Assembly (NCBI GenBank): GCA_021234155.1
Contig: JAJEKV010000027.1
Location: 11,294,716-11,358,715 of the forward strand
Direction of reading: 5' to 3'
DNA length: 64,000 bases
Source of the DNA: Isoetes taiwanensis
Lineage: Eukaryota; Streptophyta; Lycopodiopsida; Isoetales; Isoetaceae
Position numbers and translations under genes: made by a program. The notes under the pieces are model-generated. The model was given only the letters and a program-made list of their open reading frames with translations, was not told where the DNA came from and did not search any database. Positions 35,065-46,930 of the stretch are shown piece by piece (position 1 is the stretch's first letter; every line of letters begins with the position of its first letter).

Positions 35065-36863
35065 CTGAGTGTGAACATGGAATTTAATTGAATCCGTTTT
35101 GTTACCGCTAATGTAATTGCATGTGTGAACCTACTTTATATGCCTTAAATTAACGTAACTACCAATTTGTCAATTTAAGATTTAGCTTAAATTAACCTCA
35201 TGGTGTGAACCCCTATAGTTAGGCAAATTAACTTGTGCTAATTTGTCTAATTTCTTTTGCTAAACCATTGGATTATAAACCATTGGATTTGTTAAATACG
35301 AATAAATATACAAAGACGTGCAAATACGAGCATTCGAATGGCCCAGAGCTTCAACCTGAAAAGCTCTGCTGAAGCAACAAAGATCATGAGATAGAAGCAA
35401 CAACAGAATTTCCGAACTGCAACAAGAGGAGGAATAAAGGAAGAACAAATAAACGGACCAACCAACCAACAAAAAACGCAGAAATCTCTTCTGAAAAGTA
35501 CAGCCATAGCTACACAGAAGATTTACTAGCCGGGGAGTCGAACCCCGGTAATACCAACCAGTTACATATAAGAAGCATATAAACATCTGATTTAATGACA
35601 AGAAATGACGCAACACCATCGCCATCCGTGACCGAATCGCCCCCATAGCATATCCATCGCAACCCTCTTCAAGAAACTCTTCAAGAAAGCCCTGTTCTGC
35701 TCTTCAAGAAAACCCTGTTCCATTCCCCTCTGCAAGAAAATCAGGTTCGCCACAAATAGAAGCCCATGTGCCACCTGATTCTCTAAAAATAAACGTCTGA
35801 GACTGCAATAAACAAACCCCAAAATAACAAAAATCCATCTCAACCTTTAAGAAACGGGTGAAAAGATCTTTTGGGGACCTTATAGCTTATGCATAACGGA
35901 TTCTAAAAGTGCAAATGAGCTTGTGCTATTTAGCTAGTTGTGGCCTGATAGAGTTACCCGTCCAGATTGCGTAGGAATACTACCTATAGCATAGGTAAAG
36001 GAAGGGACTTTTTGCCATTTACATGACACATGTATACACTTCAAACATGTGTGGCGGCTTGGAAAGTGGGGAGAGGATTTTAGGGAGTCCCACGACCAAC
36101 GGGAGGGGAACGAGTCCTGGAATCGTCGACCCACTTTCCAGCTGCCACAACTGCGAGCTTACCTGCGCGTGACCTGTTGAGCGGAATCATGCTGCCACTC
36201 TCCATTCCGAAGGCAGAACCAGCGAGCCAGTTGCCATGTTGTTAATCTGTAGTATATGGCATCTTAATCATTTTATTAAATTTGTGCAAGATGATAGTTC
36301 ACCTGAAGTAATTATTGTCTTAACTTGGCCTAGGCTTTAGACACCACATGGGCCAAAGATGAGCCTTGTTCTCCATCCAGCACTTAGTAATGATTAAGGG
36401 TATTGTTTGGACTCCAAAGCCTCGCTTCTAGTTTGTAACTATATGGAAAATGGAAGTCTTGACAAGGTCTCCTATTCAGAGGCCCTGGTCTTTGGTCTTT
36501 CCTGATGGAAAGTTGCAAATGGAATTAGAATTTATTCATTTTTTGGAAAATGTTGTTCTAAAATTGATTTCTTGAAAACCGATATTGTTTTTATTTTTCT
36601 TTTTTTTTGAAAGTAAGAGTTGGTTTTATCAATAATTATAAAAAGTCAAGTACAGGAGCAACATGCTTGATGAAAGCTAAGACATGTAGAAACAAGATAG
36701 GCATATCAATATAGTGTGAGGACACTATATAAAGTATCAGATCCTATCCTAAGTAGACAATATAAGTTGAGTTTATCAGGATAAATAGTCGAACAAGTAT
36801 TTATAAGGAGGAAGGAATATGACAAGTGAAAGTCAAGCTTCGAGCACAGCGACACAATACTAC
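35065..36863. other. gene-free region with small inverted repeats
   Basis: No gene recognised; the minus-strand frames at 35260-35843 have no family resemblance. A tRNA T-arm-like stem, CCGGGG-AGTCGAA-CCCCGG, lies near 35529-35547, with no A box at a suitable distance. Inverted arms of about 21 bp lie at 36049-36070 and 36130-36150 (TGGAAAGTGGG in one orientation). Confidence 0.45.
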
Positions 36864-37015
36864 AGCATCACAGAAACATCTTTGAAAACCTTGTGATTCC
36901 AAAATTCAAATGCTAGCAATTCCTGTTCACAATAGAGTCAGCATCACAGCAACATCTTTGAAAACCTTGTGATTCCAAAATTCAAATGCCAGCAATTCCT
37001 ATTTACAATAGAGTC
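36864..37015. repeat. 76-bp tandem duplication
   Basis: Units 36864-36939 and 36940-37015 share AGCATCACAG-AACATCTTTG, AAAACCTTGTGATTCC and ACAATAGAGTC with only a few differences. Confidence 0.9.
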
Positions 37016-38842
37016 TAACACAAAATAGTGAAACAAGATAAAATTTTTGGATTTAAGCACATCATTTGAAGCAAAATTTCAGGCTGGAAGGTATGAAGAG
37101 ATCAAAGGAGACAACATCATATTATGGATCAGAAGGCAAAGAAGAAGTGAAGGGTTCATCAAAGAAGATGGAATTGAAGTATCGTTATTGTTTATTTTGT
37201 TCCCTTAAGCTTTGTGGGATGTTTTACTAGTTTTATTTTTATGTTAATGTGTATGAGCAGGAATATAGATTTCCATTTTCTAGATGAGGCTACTGATTGT
37301 ATTGATGGCCGCATGAGAAATCATAATTTTAGTAGAGAAGTGATAGAACTTAATCCCAACTGGGTCGAGGGTGTTGGTGGGAAGCATCAGAATCATATAT
37401 GGAACTGGCCAAGAAGTACAACCTTATTACTGAATTCGAAAATGCATCCAGCAATATTTATGATGGAAGGTAAGTGTTTATAAACTATTTAAGATGGGAA
37501 AATGCACACATCATTTGGTCCAGAAAGGAAATAGCATAACTAGGCATGCCATGATAGATTGGTCTATGGTATCTATTTACGAGAGAAGCTCAGGGCAAGA
37601 GAATTGATTAATAGACTAGATAGACTATGCCACATCCAGCTACTCCATCTAATATTCTATACGTATTTGTCCTCCTCATTTCTCCATGCATTAAAAATGA
37701 TGTGCAGTTGGATAATGGAAGTGTTGCATCCATTGGATTTATTTGTCAGTTGTAAACTCTGTTGAATTTCCTGCATCTACACTATAGATTTCGTACTTTG
37801 CCTAGACTATGATTTAGTGTTCTTTTCGTCTACCCACCATTTGTTTGCTAATAATTTTTACTTAATGGCCATTGATGATAATGAGTCACATGTTGAGTGC
37901 AGAATGGCACATGTTTTGTATGTTTTTCGTCTACAAAGGGAGGTTACAGTTGGCAACTTGTTCCATAATTTGCCTAGAAGTGACATTTTAGCTTGTGCAT
38001 AATTGAGCCTAGAGTGCAGTCGCCTAGTTGGAGAGTTGCATGCATTGCTTTTAATAGCCGAGATGGAAATGGCCTTGTGAGTGGTCAGAGGCAGTTTGAG
38101 TTCCTTAAGAAGTTTTTTTTATCGAGATTGCATCCCAGGGATTTTGTCTTCTCTGCTTGTTAGAACAGTCGTATTGTCCACCTTGATGTCTAGTTAAATA
38201 AATCATTTTATATTCTAAGGAATAAATCTGTGATCAAAATTGCTTGATGTTTCGATATATGATTCTCCTTTATCATTAGCCGAGTTGGAAAGCACGATTT
38301 AGAACAACCACTTAAGGTTAAAAACGTAGATCTATGTCCTTTCTTCATCCTACATATCTTGCTTTTACTTAGATTTGCTTCATTTCCTCGATTTGTTATC
38401 TTGATGGGAACATGTCTATTCTTGTAGTCTCCAATAGCTTCTCCAGTACCTACTTTATTGCATTAATTGTTGTCCATAATCCTGTGGTAGACTTTTGATT
38501 ATATTGACCGCCTCTACTATGCCTGCTACTTGTTTCTAGTTAGAGATATACTTAGAGATGTGTCTAATTGTTTTGGTGAACAAATCAATAATTATTTTGA
38601 AGCAAATAGAATGTTATTTTGCAGCAACGATAGTCTAGAATCGAGTTTAGTTTTGAAGTTTTCCTTCCATTTTAAATTGTATTTCTTTGATTTACAGCTT
38701 CTAGAAGAATTTGATGAACATGAGAATGAGAATGAAACCAACAATGATACAAGAAAGATAAGTTGGTTGCTCGTAAAAGAAAAAGTACATTATATAGCTC
38801 ATTATATTTCCATTATTACAACATTCTCTGCGAGCAAGTCCA
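37016..38842. other. gene-free region with weak exon-like pieces
   Basis: Two plus-strand pieces look mildly exon-like: about 37285-37470 (SREVIELNPNWVEGVGG) and 38698-38760 (LLEEFDEHENENETNN, after an acceptor-like CAG). I cannot link them to a family or to each other. Confidence 0.25.
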
Positions 38843-39400
38843 TCATGGATTACCAATCTCTAGTTGGAGTGAAGATGATAACAAATTTTCTAATGAGAGT
38901 TCTACTCGAGGGGTGACCTCCTCTGCCCTCAATGGTGTGTTTATAAAGGAAAATAGACCACATGAAGCTGTACCCAGAAAAGTCAGAGGCACAGTGTTAA
39001 ATGAAGATGATGGGCCATAAGATGTTGTGGCATCAGATGTTGTTGCAACATCTTCATGAGGAGTTCTTGCAAACATCTCTCTTATGGCGGATTGGAATTC
39101 TGCAAACCCATGTGTCACAATAGTTCATCCTCTTGTAGTGAAGTCATGGTGGAAGAAGTTGTGGAGAATCTCGCATTCTTCTGAACAAGCTGCAATCCTT
39201 GTGCTTCTATTTGGAGCAGGAGAAACTACAAATATTGGGGGTAGCCTATTCCGAATCACCTGTTGAGGTAGAGTCTGTATAGTTTCAGGGGATGGAACAA
39301 AAGGTGATAGAGGCCTGCTACATACAAGTGGTGATGCAATGAAGAGAGGGGGCAGCCTTCTTCCTATTGGACTTGATGACTGTTGGAAAGGTGGTGGCAT
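38843..39400 (-). pseudogene. open minus-strand frame with one internal stop, unidentified
   Basis: One minus-strand frame stays open from 39400 to 38843 except for a single TGA at 39127-39125. It is Pro/Ser-rich at the start and then reads HGFAEFQSAIREMFARTPHE and a Thr/Ser-rich stretch. I do not recognise it. It could be part of a transposon-encoded protein, given its surroundings. Chance openness cannot be excluded. Confidence 0.25.
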
Positions 39401-39642
39401 CTACTATTTGTTGGGCTCAGAGTGTCTTCGAGGAGCAACAAGGATCTTGTTGCGGTAGGAGTCTGAAGGCTCCAACGAGGAACAACGAAATTACATGTTC
39501 TCCAGCCAATCTTCCAAGAAATTCAAGGTTGATTTTAGCTTGAGAGCATGTTCTTCTGTAAAAAGAAACCTTATGGACAAACAAAAAATGAGGAGACTTC
39601 TAAGAACTAAATGCTGCTCATTGGGTTGCATTAACAGATTCA

Positions 39643-39671
39643 ACATGAAGTCGTATTTAATTAAAGTGGGA
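39643..39671 (-). repeat. left copy of a 29-bp inverted repeat (partner at 43271)
   Basis: GTCCCACTTTAATTAAATAC plus CGACTTCATG is present here on the minus strand and at about 43271-43299 on the plus strand. Both copies read PTLIKYDFM in a frame that is open on either side. The flanks diverge at once, so it may be a conserved coding block shared by two copies of one element or a terminal repeat. Confidence 0.6.
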
Positions 39672-39714
39672 CAAATCTCGAATTTTGGGAATTTTGGGAA
39701 TTTTTCTCGAATCT

Positions 39715-40105
39715 CAGGGGGAGGGAGATGGGGCACACCTTGATAAGGAGAAGGGTAGGGGGCCACAGTTGAAGAGGGAAGGGCTAAGTAGGAAGAAGAG
39801 GGGAAGGCGCTAAGTTGGAAGAAGAGGAGGGAGAGGAGAGAAAAGGGCAAAGGACGTGGAGGGATCGTTGGAAGAAGGAGGAGGGAAAGGGGAGGGGGAG
39901 GGAAGGGGCAGGGAGAGAGAGCAAAGAGGCAAACGAGGAGGGGAGGGTAGAGAAGAGCAAAAGGGGCGAAAGAGGAGAGGTTGGGGCAAAGGGGGGCAAG
40001 GGTCTCCCCCCAACCTTTCCAAAATAATAAATAAAAAAGAGGAGAGGGAGGGGCAAAGGGGGGCAAGGGTCTCCCCCCACCCTTTCCAAAATAATAAATA
40101 AAATA
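39715..40105 (+). repeat. polypurine tract and 68-bp tandem duplication
   Basis: From 39715 to about 40010 the plus strand is almost pure G/A (GGAGG, GAAGAGG words). At 39983 and 40051 the block GGGGCAAGGGTCTCCCCCC recurs with its flanks, period about 68. The long frames on both strands here are low-complexity artefacts. Such tracts can form triplex or G-rich structures (inference). Confidence 0.8.
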
Positions 40106-40242
40106 AATAATAATAATAATAATAAATATGAATAAATATATAAGTATTAATAACTATAGCTTTATTAATAAATAAATATTAAAAATACATTAATAAACTA
40201 AATTATTATTATATTAAATACAATGACAACAAATTTTTTTTA

Positions 40243-40260
40243 CTCGCCTCGCGAGGCGAG
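40243..40260. repeat. perfect 18-bp palindrome
   Basis: CTCGCCTCGCGAGGCGAG is its own reverse complement and stands out as GC-rich in AT-rich surroundings. Confidence 0.95.
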
Positions 40261-40530
40261 AATGGGCAAGCCGACTGGATCAATAAGCCGGATCAGGAAA
40301 ATAGGAAAATGAATCTTGCAGGCTTATATCCTCAGAGAAAAAATCTCAAATCCTACCTCAGTATTATTTCTTCTTCCTTTTATGCAAACAATCCGTCCAA
40401 ATCCTCAGCCCATCTGGATTGGCAGTTCACCAATACAGCCAAGTGTTCGAGATCTGGGTATGGAGGGCGCCGTGATGCAAACGAAGGGTTTAGCTGGGTC
40501 TGTTTTAAGGGTGCAAGCGCCGGAAAGAGC

Positions 40531-40611
40531 AAGAAGGACAATCGATTAGAAGATGCAATCGATTAGAAGATGCAATCGATTAGAAGGACAATCGATTAGA
40601 AGATGCAAGCG
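40531..40611. repeat. 16-17-bp minisatellite
   Basis: ATCGATTAGAAGATGCA or ATCGATTAGAAGGACA occurs four times, at about 40541, 40558, 40575 and 40591. The same AGAAGGACAATCGATTAGAA recurs once at about 41175, so the unit is also dispersed locally. Confidence 0.9.
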
Positions 40612-40897
40612 CCTGAGCAGGATTGCCTCTGTGCTGGCGATCAGGAATGCAGCCGCCACCATCATCCATCTGCTGCAAAAAAAGCTCCATAAGTTCCGGT
40701 ATCTTCATCTTCCTCTATCAAAATATCAATCCCTCACAACAAACAGAGGAAAAATAGGGGATTTGGAGTTTCGACAGAGTTCTGGCAGGCTGTAGGGGTT
40801 CGGATTCCACTATCAGATCTTGCAGATGCTATGGTGGCTTCTTTCTTACCTTTATTAATGCAAAATCTTACCTCGAGCTTGGCTATGGCGGCAGTCT

Positions 40898-41036
40898 GGC
40901 GCTTAAATCCGTCTGGCGCTTAAATCCGTCGCTTAAATTGTTGGCGCTTAAACAGTCTGGCGCTTAAATCCGTCGCTTCATAGCTTAAATTCATAGCTTC
41001 ATAGCTTCATAGCTTAAATCCGTCGCTTAAATTCTG
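40898..41036. repeat. GCTTAAAT-type minisatellite
   Basis: Units such as GTCTGGCGCTTAAATCC, GTCGCTTAAATT and ATAGCTTCATAGCTT are shuffled in tandem. The region 41040-41560 beyond it holds no recognisable gene. Confidence 0.8.
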
Positions 41037-41849
41037 TAGCGGACTCTCCATAGCTGTGAATAATGAAGCACCGGTTTAATCGATCGGTTTGAGAGGTTAC
41101 AATACACGCAGCAAGTCAGTCTCCCGAAAAGAACAGGAGGTATAAAAGGAAGCGGCGCCCAGGGAGAAAAGCTAGAAGGACAATCGATTAGAAGAAGATC
41201 GATTTGCTGAAAGCAGACGGGTTTTGGATCCGGTGGGGGGATAGGAAGCACCGGTTTAAAGGTGAAGACAGAAATCTGGGATAATAAAGCAGAGACAGCA
41301 GATTGATTGTGCATCAGGCTGCTTGGGCTCTCGGCTGCGAAATCCAAGCACGCATCTGCGGTGTGGCTTATTTGCAACAGTGAAGCTTTTGGTTGCGGGT
41401 CAACTCCGGTGGAAGCTATGGCTATGGAGCTTCTTCCGGAAACAAAGAGTCCTAGTGGTACAAATGCTTCGTCTCAAAGGTATGTACCCAATTTTAAAAT
41501 TCAACCATGGGCGGGAAAAAAAGGCGGGATATTAGAAAAAGGGGTAAAATAATACGTTAATAAATAAAAAAGAAAGTACACTCTGCCCCTTTTTCAAATT
41601 TTTGGGGTGGCCCCACTTTAATGTGGAGGTCACATTTTCGTACCCTTTTTTTTTCCCTCCCTTTCCATTTCCTTGACATTTTTAGAGGTGCTCTCCTTTT
41701 TTTGGAGGCCCCCTCCTCTCCCGTATAGGGAAACGTATATGGGGGTAATAAAATGGCACATGTGGCCGTGCCTAATATTTCACACGTTAAACATTATGTT
41801 GCTATGGTGCATGTTTTCTAGGCATATATTCTTATTCTAAGGGAAAAAT

Positions 41850-42120
41850 TTAACACATTAAATGTGTGCTAATACTAATGTGTGCTAAAACTAATGTGTG
41901 CTAATACTAATGTGTACTAATGTATAAAAATGCTAATGTGTGCTAATACTAATTGTGGTAGTATAAAGTACTAATTATGTGCTAATTGTGTGCTAATTGT
42001 GGTAGTATAAAGTACTAATGTGTGATAGAATAATAAACTATGGTGGAAAATTAGATGGATAGATAGATAAAATGATGCTCCCTAAAATGATAGATAAAAT
42101 GATGGATAGATAGATAAAAT
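41850..42120. repeat. CTAATGTGTG and GATA-type simple repeats
   Basis: CTAATGTGTG/CTAATACTAATGTGTG units fill 41860-42020, with GGTAGTATAAAGTACTAAT twice. From 42055 to 42122 GATAGATAAAATGAT units follow. Confidence 0.85.
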
Positions 42121-42123
42121 GGA

Positions 42124-42560
42124 TGGAAAGGCCTTCTGACCCCTAAAAACTGCGTTTTTAAACTTTGAGTTGCCTTTCGACTCGCTCCTTGGTCGAAAAA
42201 GGCCTTCCACTTCTAAAAGCTGCGTTTTTTAGTTTTAAAACTGCCTTTCTCAACTTCGAAGTCGAAAAGGCCTTTCGACCCCTAAAAGCTGCGTTTTTTT
42301 GAGCTTTGCTGTCTTTCTCAACTCGCGAAATCGAGAAAGGCCTTCGACCCTAAAAACTGCGTTTTTAAACTTTGAATCGCCTTTCTCGACTCGCGAAGTC
42401 GAAAAGGCCTTCTTCACCCTAAAAATCTGCGTTTTTGCTTTGAGTTGCCTTTCTCGACTCGCGAAGTCGAAAAAGGCCTTCTCTCGACCCCTAAAACTTG
42501 CGTTTTTGAGTTTGGTACGCCTTTCTCAACTCGCGAAGTCGAGAAAGGCTCTCGCAGCTC
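42124..42560. repeat. 69-bp satellite with a hairpin in each unit
   Basis: Seven units start with (A)AAGGCCTT at about 42131, 42201, 42269, 42339, 42406, 42475 and 42547 (the last GGCT), a period of 67-72 bp. Each unit carries CCCTAAAA-CTGCGTTTTT and ends in a near-palindrome, CTTTCTCGACT-CGCG-AAGTCGAGAAAG in its best form (around 42440-42475 and 42525-42547). The repeated hairpin is the striking part. No coding frame runs through the array. Confidence 0.9.
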
Positions 42561-42599
42561 AGATTTTCCAAAATGGCCCTGAGAACTGTGTTTTATTTC

Positions 42600-43260
42600 A
42601 TTTTTTTTGCCTGTAGCATCACTTGACTAACTTGATTTTGTCTTTTGCAGTCCTTATCTCGACCAGATAGTACATGCTTGGGAGCAATGAAAAGACCAGT
42701 TCATTGAAGAAAGATACCGAGAAGAGGGTGGTAGCATCAGTTTGACATACAACCATGTGGCCTACGAAGGAACTCCTCATACAAATTTCTATCGTCTGTA
42801 GGTTGCTCCGTGGCTTGGACAGAGCTCCACGTTCCGTTTGCACTAGGTGGTTCATGTGTGAAGAGGGTGTAATCATTGTGATAATACGGCCACTATGGTC
42901 GCTTCACCCACTGTAATATATATTGTAATAAGCCCATTTATAAATATAAGGTATCTCAAAACTAGTATTTTTTGGTGATTAAGTAAACAATTTGCTTAAT
43001 TTTTGTTGAAATTTGTGATCTCTTGTCTACCCACGTAAGAAAATAGAGCCAAAATGTCTTCGTAAAGGAATTCACCCTCACGCGAAAAACTTTTATTTTG
43101 AATGACAAATAAGCCCCAAAACAGGGACTCGACTCGCTATCCAAGAAAACTGGGAGAAAGCTTGGATGCACAGTAACAGACAAAAATTCGAATTAAGGAC
43201 AGTTTTCGGGTCGGGGTGCTCCTTTTTGTGTAAAATAACAGGGTTCCGAAAAAAAGTGGG
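42600..43260. other. gene-free region after the satellite
   Basis: No gene recognised. Sequence returns to AT-rich with no repeats of note. Confidence 0.4.
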
Positions 43261-43261
43261 A

Positions 43262-43966
43262 ATGGAATGAGTCCCACTTTAATTAAATACGACTTCATGG
43301 CTAAACCTCGTGCAGTTAGAGATAATTATAGTTATATGATATTGACAGATCAGAATGCCTACTTGGCTTGTCATGTAAAACCAGACCGCCACATCTTCTT
43401 GTACCACATTAACCATGAACAAGTATGTCAGAAATGCTTTATGGTTTTCTACCGTTTTAATTGCTCTTCCGACTGAGGAGGATGACAAAGATCGACCTTT
43501 TTGGATAGCAAAAGTACTTGACACAATTAAAGAGGAAGGTTCAGTGACTAAACTCAAGATTCATTGGCTTGCTACATGTTCAGAAAATGCTTTTGAAGGT
43601 TGGTATGAGTTAGAAATGAGAACTCAAGGAAAGAGGAGAAAGTCCAAGAAAGTGGGTTATAGGGATAAGCTAAACCTATGGGAATAAGTGACTAAACTGT
43701 GCTATGATTTCAAATTGAAATCTGATAATCATCTATGCCAGAGGATGATCAACTTGCTTAAGAAGGCTTGTAATTACAAGGAAGAAGATGAAGAAGGGAG
43801 TGGTGGTGGCAATGTTTCACCCTCTGTTGACTGTGACGAGGAAGATAACTCAAGCACTTCCTTAAGTGACAGTGAAAGAAGTGAAGGTGATGAAGATGGC
43901 ATGAACGAATATGATGACGTGATGGATCCGTCTCTCATCACTCCTCACACTTTTGCATGTAATTGA
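43262..43966 (+). pseudogene. C-terminal fragment of a transposon-derived protein
   Basis: The stretch begins with the shared PTLIKYDFM block and continues in changing frames to ALPTEEDDKDRPFWIAKVLD, KLKIHWLATCSENAFEGWY, GKRRKSKKVGYRDKLNLWE, a TAA in frame, then LCYDFKLKSDNHLCQR and an acidic tail (EEDEEGSGGG, Asp/Ser-rich). The PFWIAKVLD...W segment resembles a Tudor/BAH-like module at the C-terminus of some plant transposon proteins. The family is not certain. A frame change near 43420 and the internal stop make it non-functional. It may be related to the element at 19264-20378, but direct similarity is weak. Confidence 0.4.
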
Positions 43967-45796
43967 GTCTTAGAAAAAGACTATAAATTTCGCATGTGAT
44001 TATGAAGATTTTATCTTCAATTTTTAAAAATACTACAATTTCAGTTACAGACTTCCTTTCAATTTTTGGTAAAAGTTATATTCTCTTAAATTAGAGGCTC
44101 TCTCTAAAAACATACTTTAGGAAAATTCTAGTTTTGAGGAAAAGTGTCACTTTGACATAGTCCATTCTCTCTTTGCACAAAAAAAAATATTGATTTGGTG
44201 TTTTTTTTTTTTTTTTGAGGTGGAGGGGGAAATCAAAATACAATTTTATGTCTTTTTTTACCTCATTTTACCCCCTTATAAAAGGGAATCTTTTTTTTGC
44301 TCCCGTTTCAATGATTTGCTCCCGTTTACTCTATGATACAAACAAGATTTTTTTGGTTTGTCATGCATGGCAGTAAATGGTTGCCATGCAGGCTCCTGCT
44401 AAGTGACGCTTGGCATAGAGATTTCTCATGACGGATCGTGTTCTGATCTTTAAGTGGTGTCGAGCTCCAAAAACATTAATGTTTTAAAGTGCTTTAGGAC
44501 TTTGAAATATATATGAAGAGGTACACACAAATTTGGCATAAATGTCTTGACCACGATTACATCAGGGGTTTGCGGCATGGCTTTGGTTCTATCCTAATGA
44601 TCATTAATAATATTTGTGAAAAAGTTTTATTAAAAGATTTTAAAGAGTGTTTTTTTTCCTCTCCTCCCCGAAGGCCGATAGATATACTCATCATCAAATC
44701 ATGGAAATAAATACAAAAGTCTTAGGAACTGATTTAAGACCCAGAGGAAAAAGCAGCCCCTTTGTGCAAAGCTACCTGTGAGCCTCAAATAATATACATA
44801 CAGAAGGAACCAGATTCTAATTCTAAATCATCAATATGAACTGCATGATCTTATTTTTGTTGAGCTGCCTTCTTAAGTGAAACATACGTCCAAACTTCAT
44901 TATGACCCTTAACTAGCAAAGCACCAGGCAAGCCCAACTGCTGAAGGCAAACGGAACCATTGCAGAAGATGCTTGTGGAACTGCCATCTATGCAAAGTGA
45001 GATTTTCCTGCAGCGTGTGATGCCATAGCCACCATATCGAGTGCTTTACTGTCTTGCACAAGGGCACAATTGCACATTCGAACATCTCTATATCTGATAA
45101 TTCTGAAACTTGATGACTCACATCTGGTGGTGGTTGACACACAATCAGATCAGAAAGCAAGGGCTCAACAACCTCTACCTCATACTGCGTAAGAGCAGAT
45201 GAATCAATATGGGGAACAAGTGACATTGTATGAGGGTGTAATTGGCGAAAGGACATACGGGAAAATACACGGTGATATAGTATGAAAGGAAACTAAGAGA
45301 GCCGCATCACAAGGAGGATCAACAAAAGAAACAAATGTAGTTGAAGCATGTATCACCACAGAATGATTGAGAGTTGGAATGGCAACCAAAGGGGTTTTGA
45401 AAAGATGATATAGGTTTCCATAGAGGGGGTCTCCTTTTACAATTATAAGGTTTAAGGGAGGACGGTCCAATAAAAAAACCTAATTTTGATCATTTCCACT
45501 TCAAATCATTTAGGATGAGATGTGACCAAAGAGTCGAGTGAGCAATGGCATACAAAGAAATTGAGAAAAACAAGGTGCTAGTGAATGGTATCATTTATGA
45601 ATATTGGTGTTCGTTTTGTGTTTGTTCTAGTTCTTCTCGTACATGGCCATATATTCCTAATTGATTAGCATTGATTAGACAGGTTGTGTGGTCAATAAAT
45701 GTGGCCAATTCGTGCATTATATCTTTTGCGAGATGTGGATATAATAGAATATATAGAATATACATTATTGTCCTTTGTGCCGTGAGGCCTCTGGAC
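43967..45796. other. gene-free region
   Basis: T-rich and AT-rich sequence with a poly(T) run near 44196-44216. A minus-strand frame (45256-44909) reads through without recognisable motifs. Nothing else is supported. Confidence 0.4.
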
Positions 45797-46290
45797 TTAT
45801 GTAGCATGGGCGAGCTCCCTGATGGGCGCTACTAGCACATCACGCTGGTATATTGTAGCCTTTTCTGAAGGCTTTACTTGGTTCCTTTTAGTACCGACAC
45901 CCCGCTTATATTTGGCTTCGTGGCCATGCGAGAATGCTTCGCTATCAATAGCTTTGAGCTGTACACATTGTGGATTCCACGGTTCCACCTTTAATAGTGG
46001 GTCAGATTATGAACCATTAGTTTTTGGTGCGCCAGAACTCGAATGTGGAAATAGAACACCAGCCGGCGGGTTGTACCCGCTCTATCCTGGTGGTCGGTCG
46101 GAGGCCCCTCACTATCCCGACACTTAGTTCCTTTCCTTTTTTACAATTGTTCTGCATAGTTTTGGTGCCCAATAGTGGTGTCCAGCGACAATAAAGTCGC
46201 ACTGACCTGGACTTCATTAGTGACGCCGATTACTATCAGGATTAAAAAACCCCGCCCCGAAGGGTTTTCGGGGAAAAACTTTAATATTAA
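45797..46290. other. GC-richer island, possible organelle-derived insert
   Basis: This block is clearly richer in G+C than its flanks. It carries an open frame on the plus strand (45822-46127) and one on the minus strand (45988-45797) with no known family. Its texture (GGAGGCCCCTCACTATCCCG, CCCCGCCCCGAAGGG) reminds me of plant mitochondrial spacer DNA, so a NUMT is possible, but no mitochondrial gene is recognisable. A retroelement piece is the alternative. Confidence 0.3.
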
Positions 46291-46930
46291 TGGGACTAAT
46301 GACCAAAATTATTATCAGATCCTTTTTCCATCATTTTGGATTTTGGATTTCCGCTGCCACATCCTTTCTCCATTTGGTGGATTTTGGATTCCCATGCTGC
46401 CATTCCCATGTTGCCTCTCGAACCTCCATCCTTATAGCCTGCTGCCACCGCTATCGCATGCCCCCCATTTCTACATTCTTGGCTATGGAGTGCCCAGATT
46501 TGAAGGTCCTTAGCTGGACTCCCTTGACGCTCGGCAACTAGGGTCTTTGATAACCGTCTCCTAAATATTCAAACCCTTGCCTTTCATATCTATTATCTGA
46601 TCCAGACTCAGTCTGTTACAATATTCGCCCCTGGGCATCAAATTCCATTCCGAGCATGATGATCTCATGGATATCCCTGATTGGGCAATCTGGATGAAGA
46701 TAACTATGTAGATCTGGTTATTGGGCAGACTGAAAACAATGCTTCCTACACCCAAAGCTATGCCTTTATAGAATCTGCCTTTACTGCTGTATCTAGATGG
46801 TCTACTGCCCTGCCTATGGAACAAATGCTTCCTACGACTACATCTCTGCCGGAATGCTTTGTAGAATCCCTTTATTGATGTGTTGAGATTGTATGTAGAG
46901 CATGTTTCCTACTCAAGTACTGCGAGTTGC
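46291..46930. other. gene-free region
   Basis: TTTTGGATTTTGGATT-type short repeats lie at 46333-46392. The remainder shows no gene. Confidence 0.4.

Noticed and set aside
35520-35560. tRNA-like T-arm with GTTCGA core
   Set aside because: No A box, acceptor stem or anticodon arm at the right distance; at most a SINE scrap.
39784-40101. Several long overlapping frames on both strands rich in Pro/Ser/Leu or Glu/Gly/Arg
   Set aside because: They arise from a polypurine tract; all frames lacking stop-forming words stay open there by chance.
42124-42560. CRISPR-like array because of regular spaced repeats with palindromes
   Set aside because: The linkers are themselves repeated, the setting is a plant nuclear genome and no cas genes exist.
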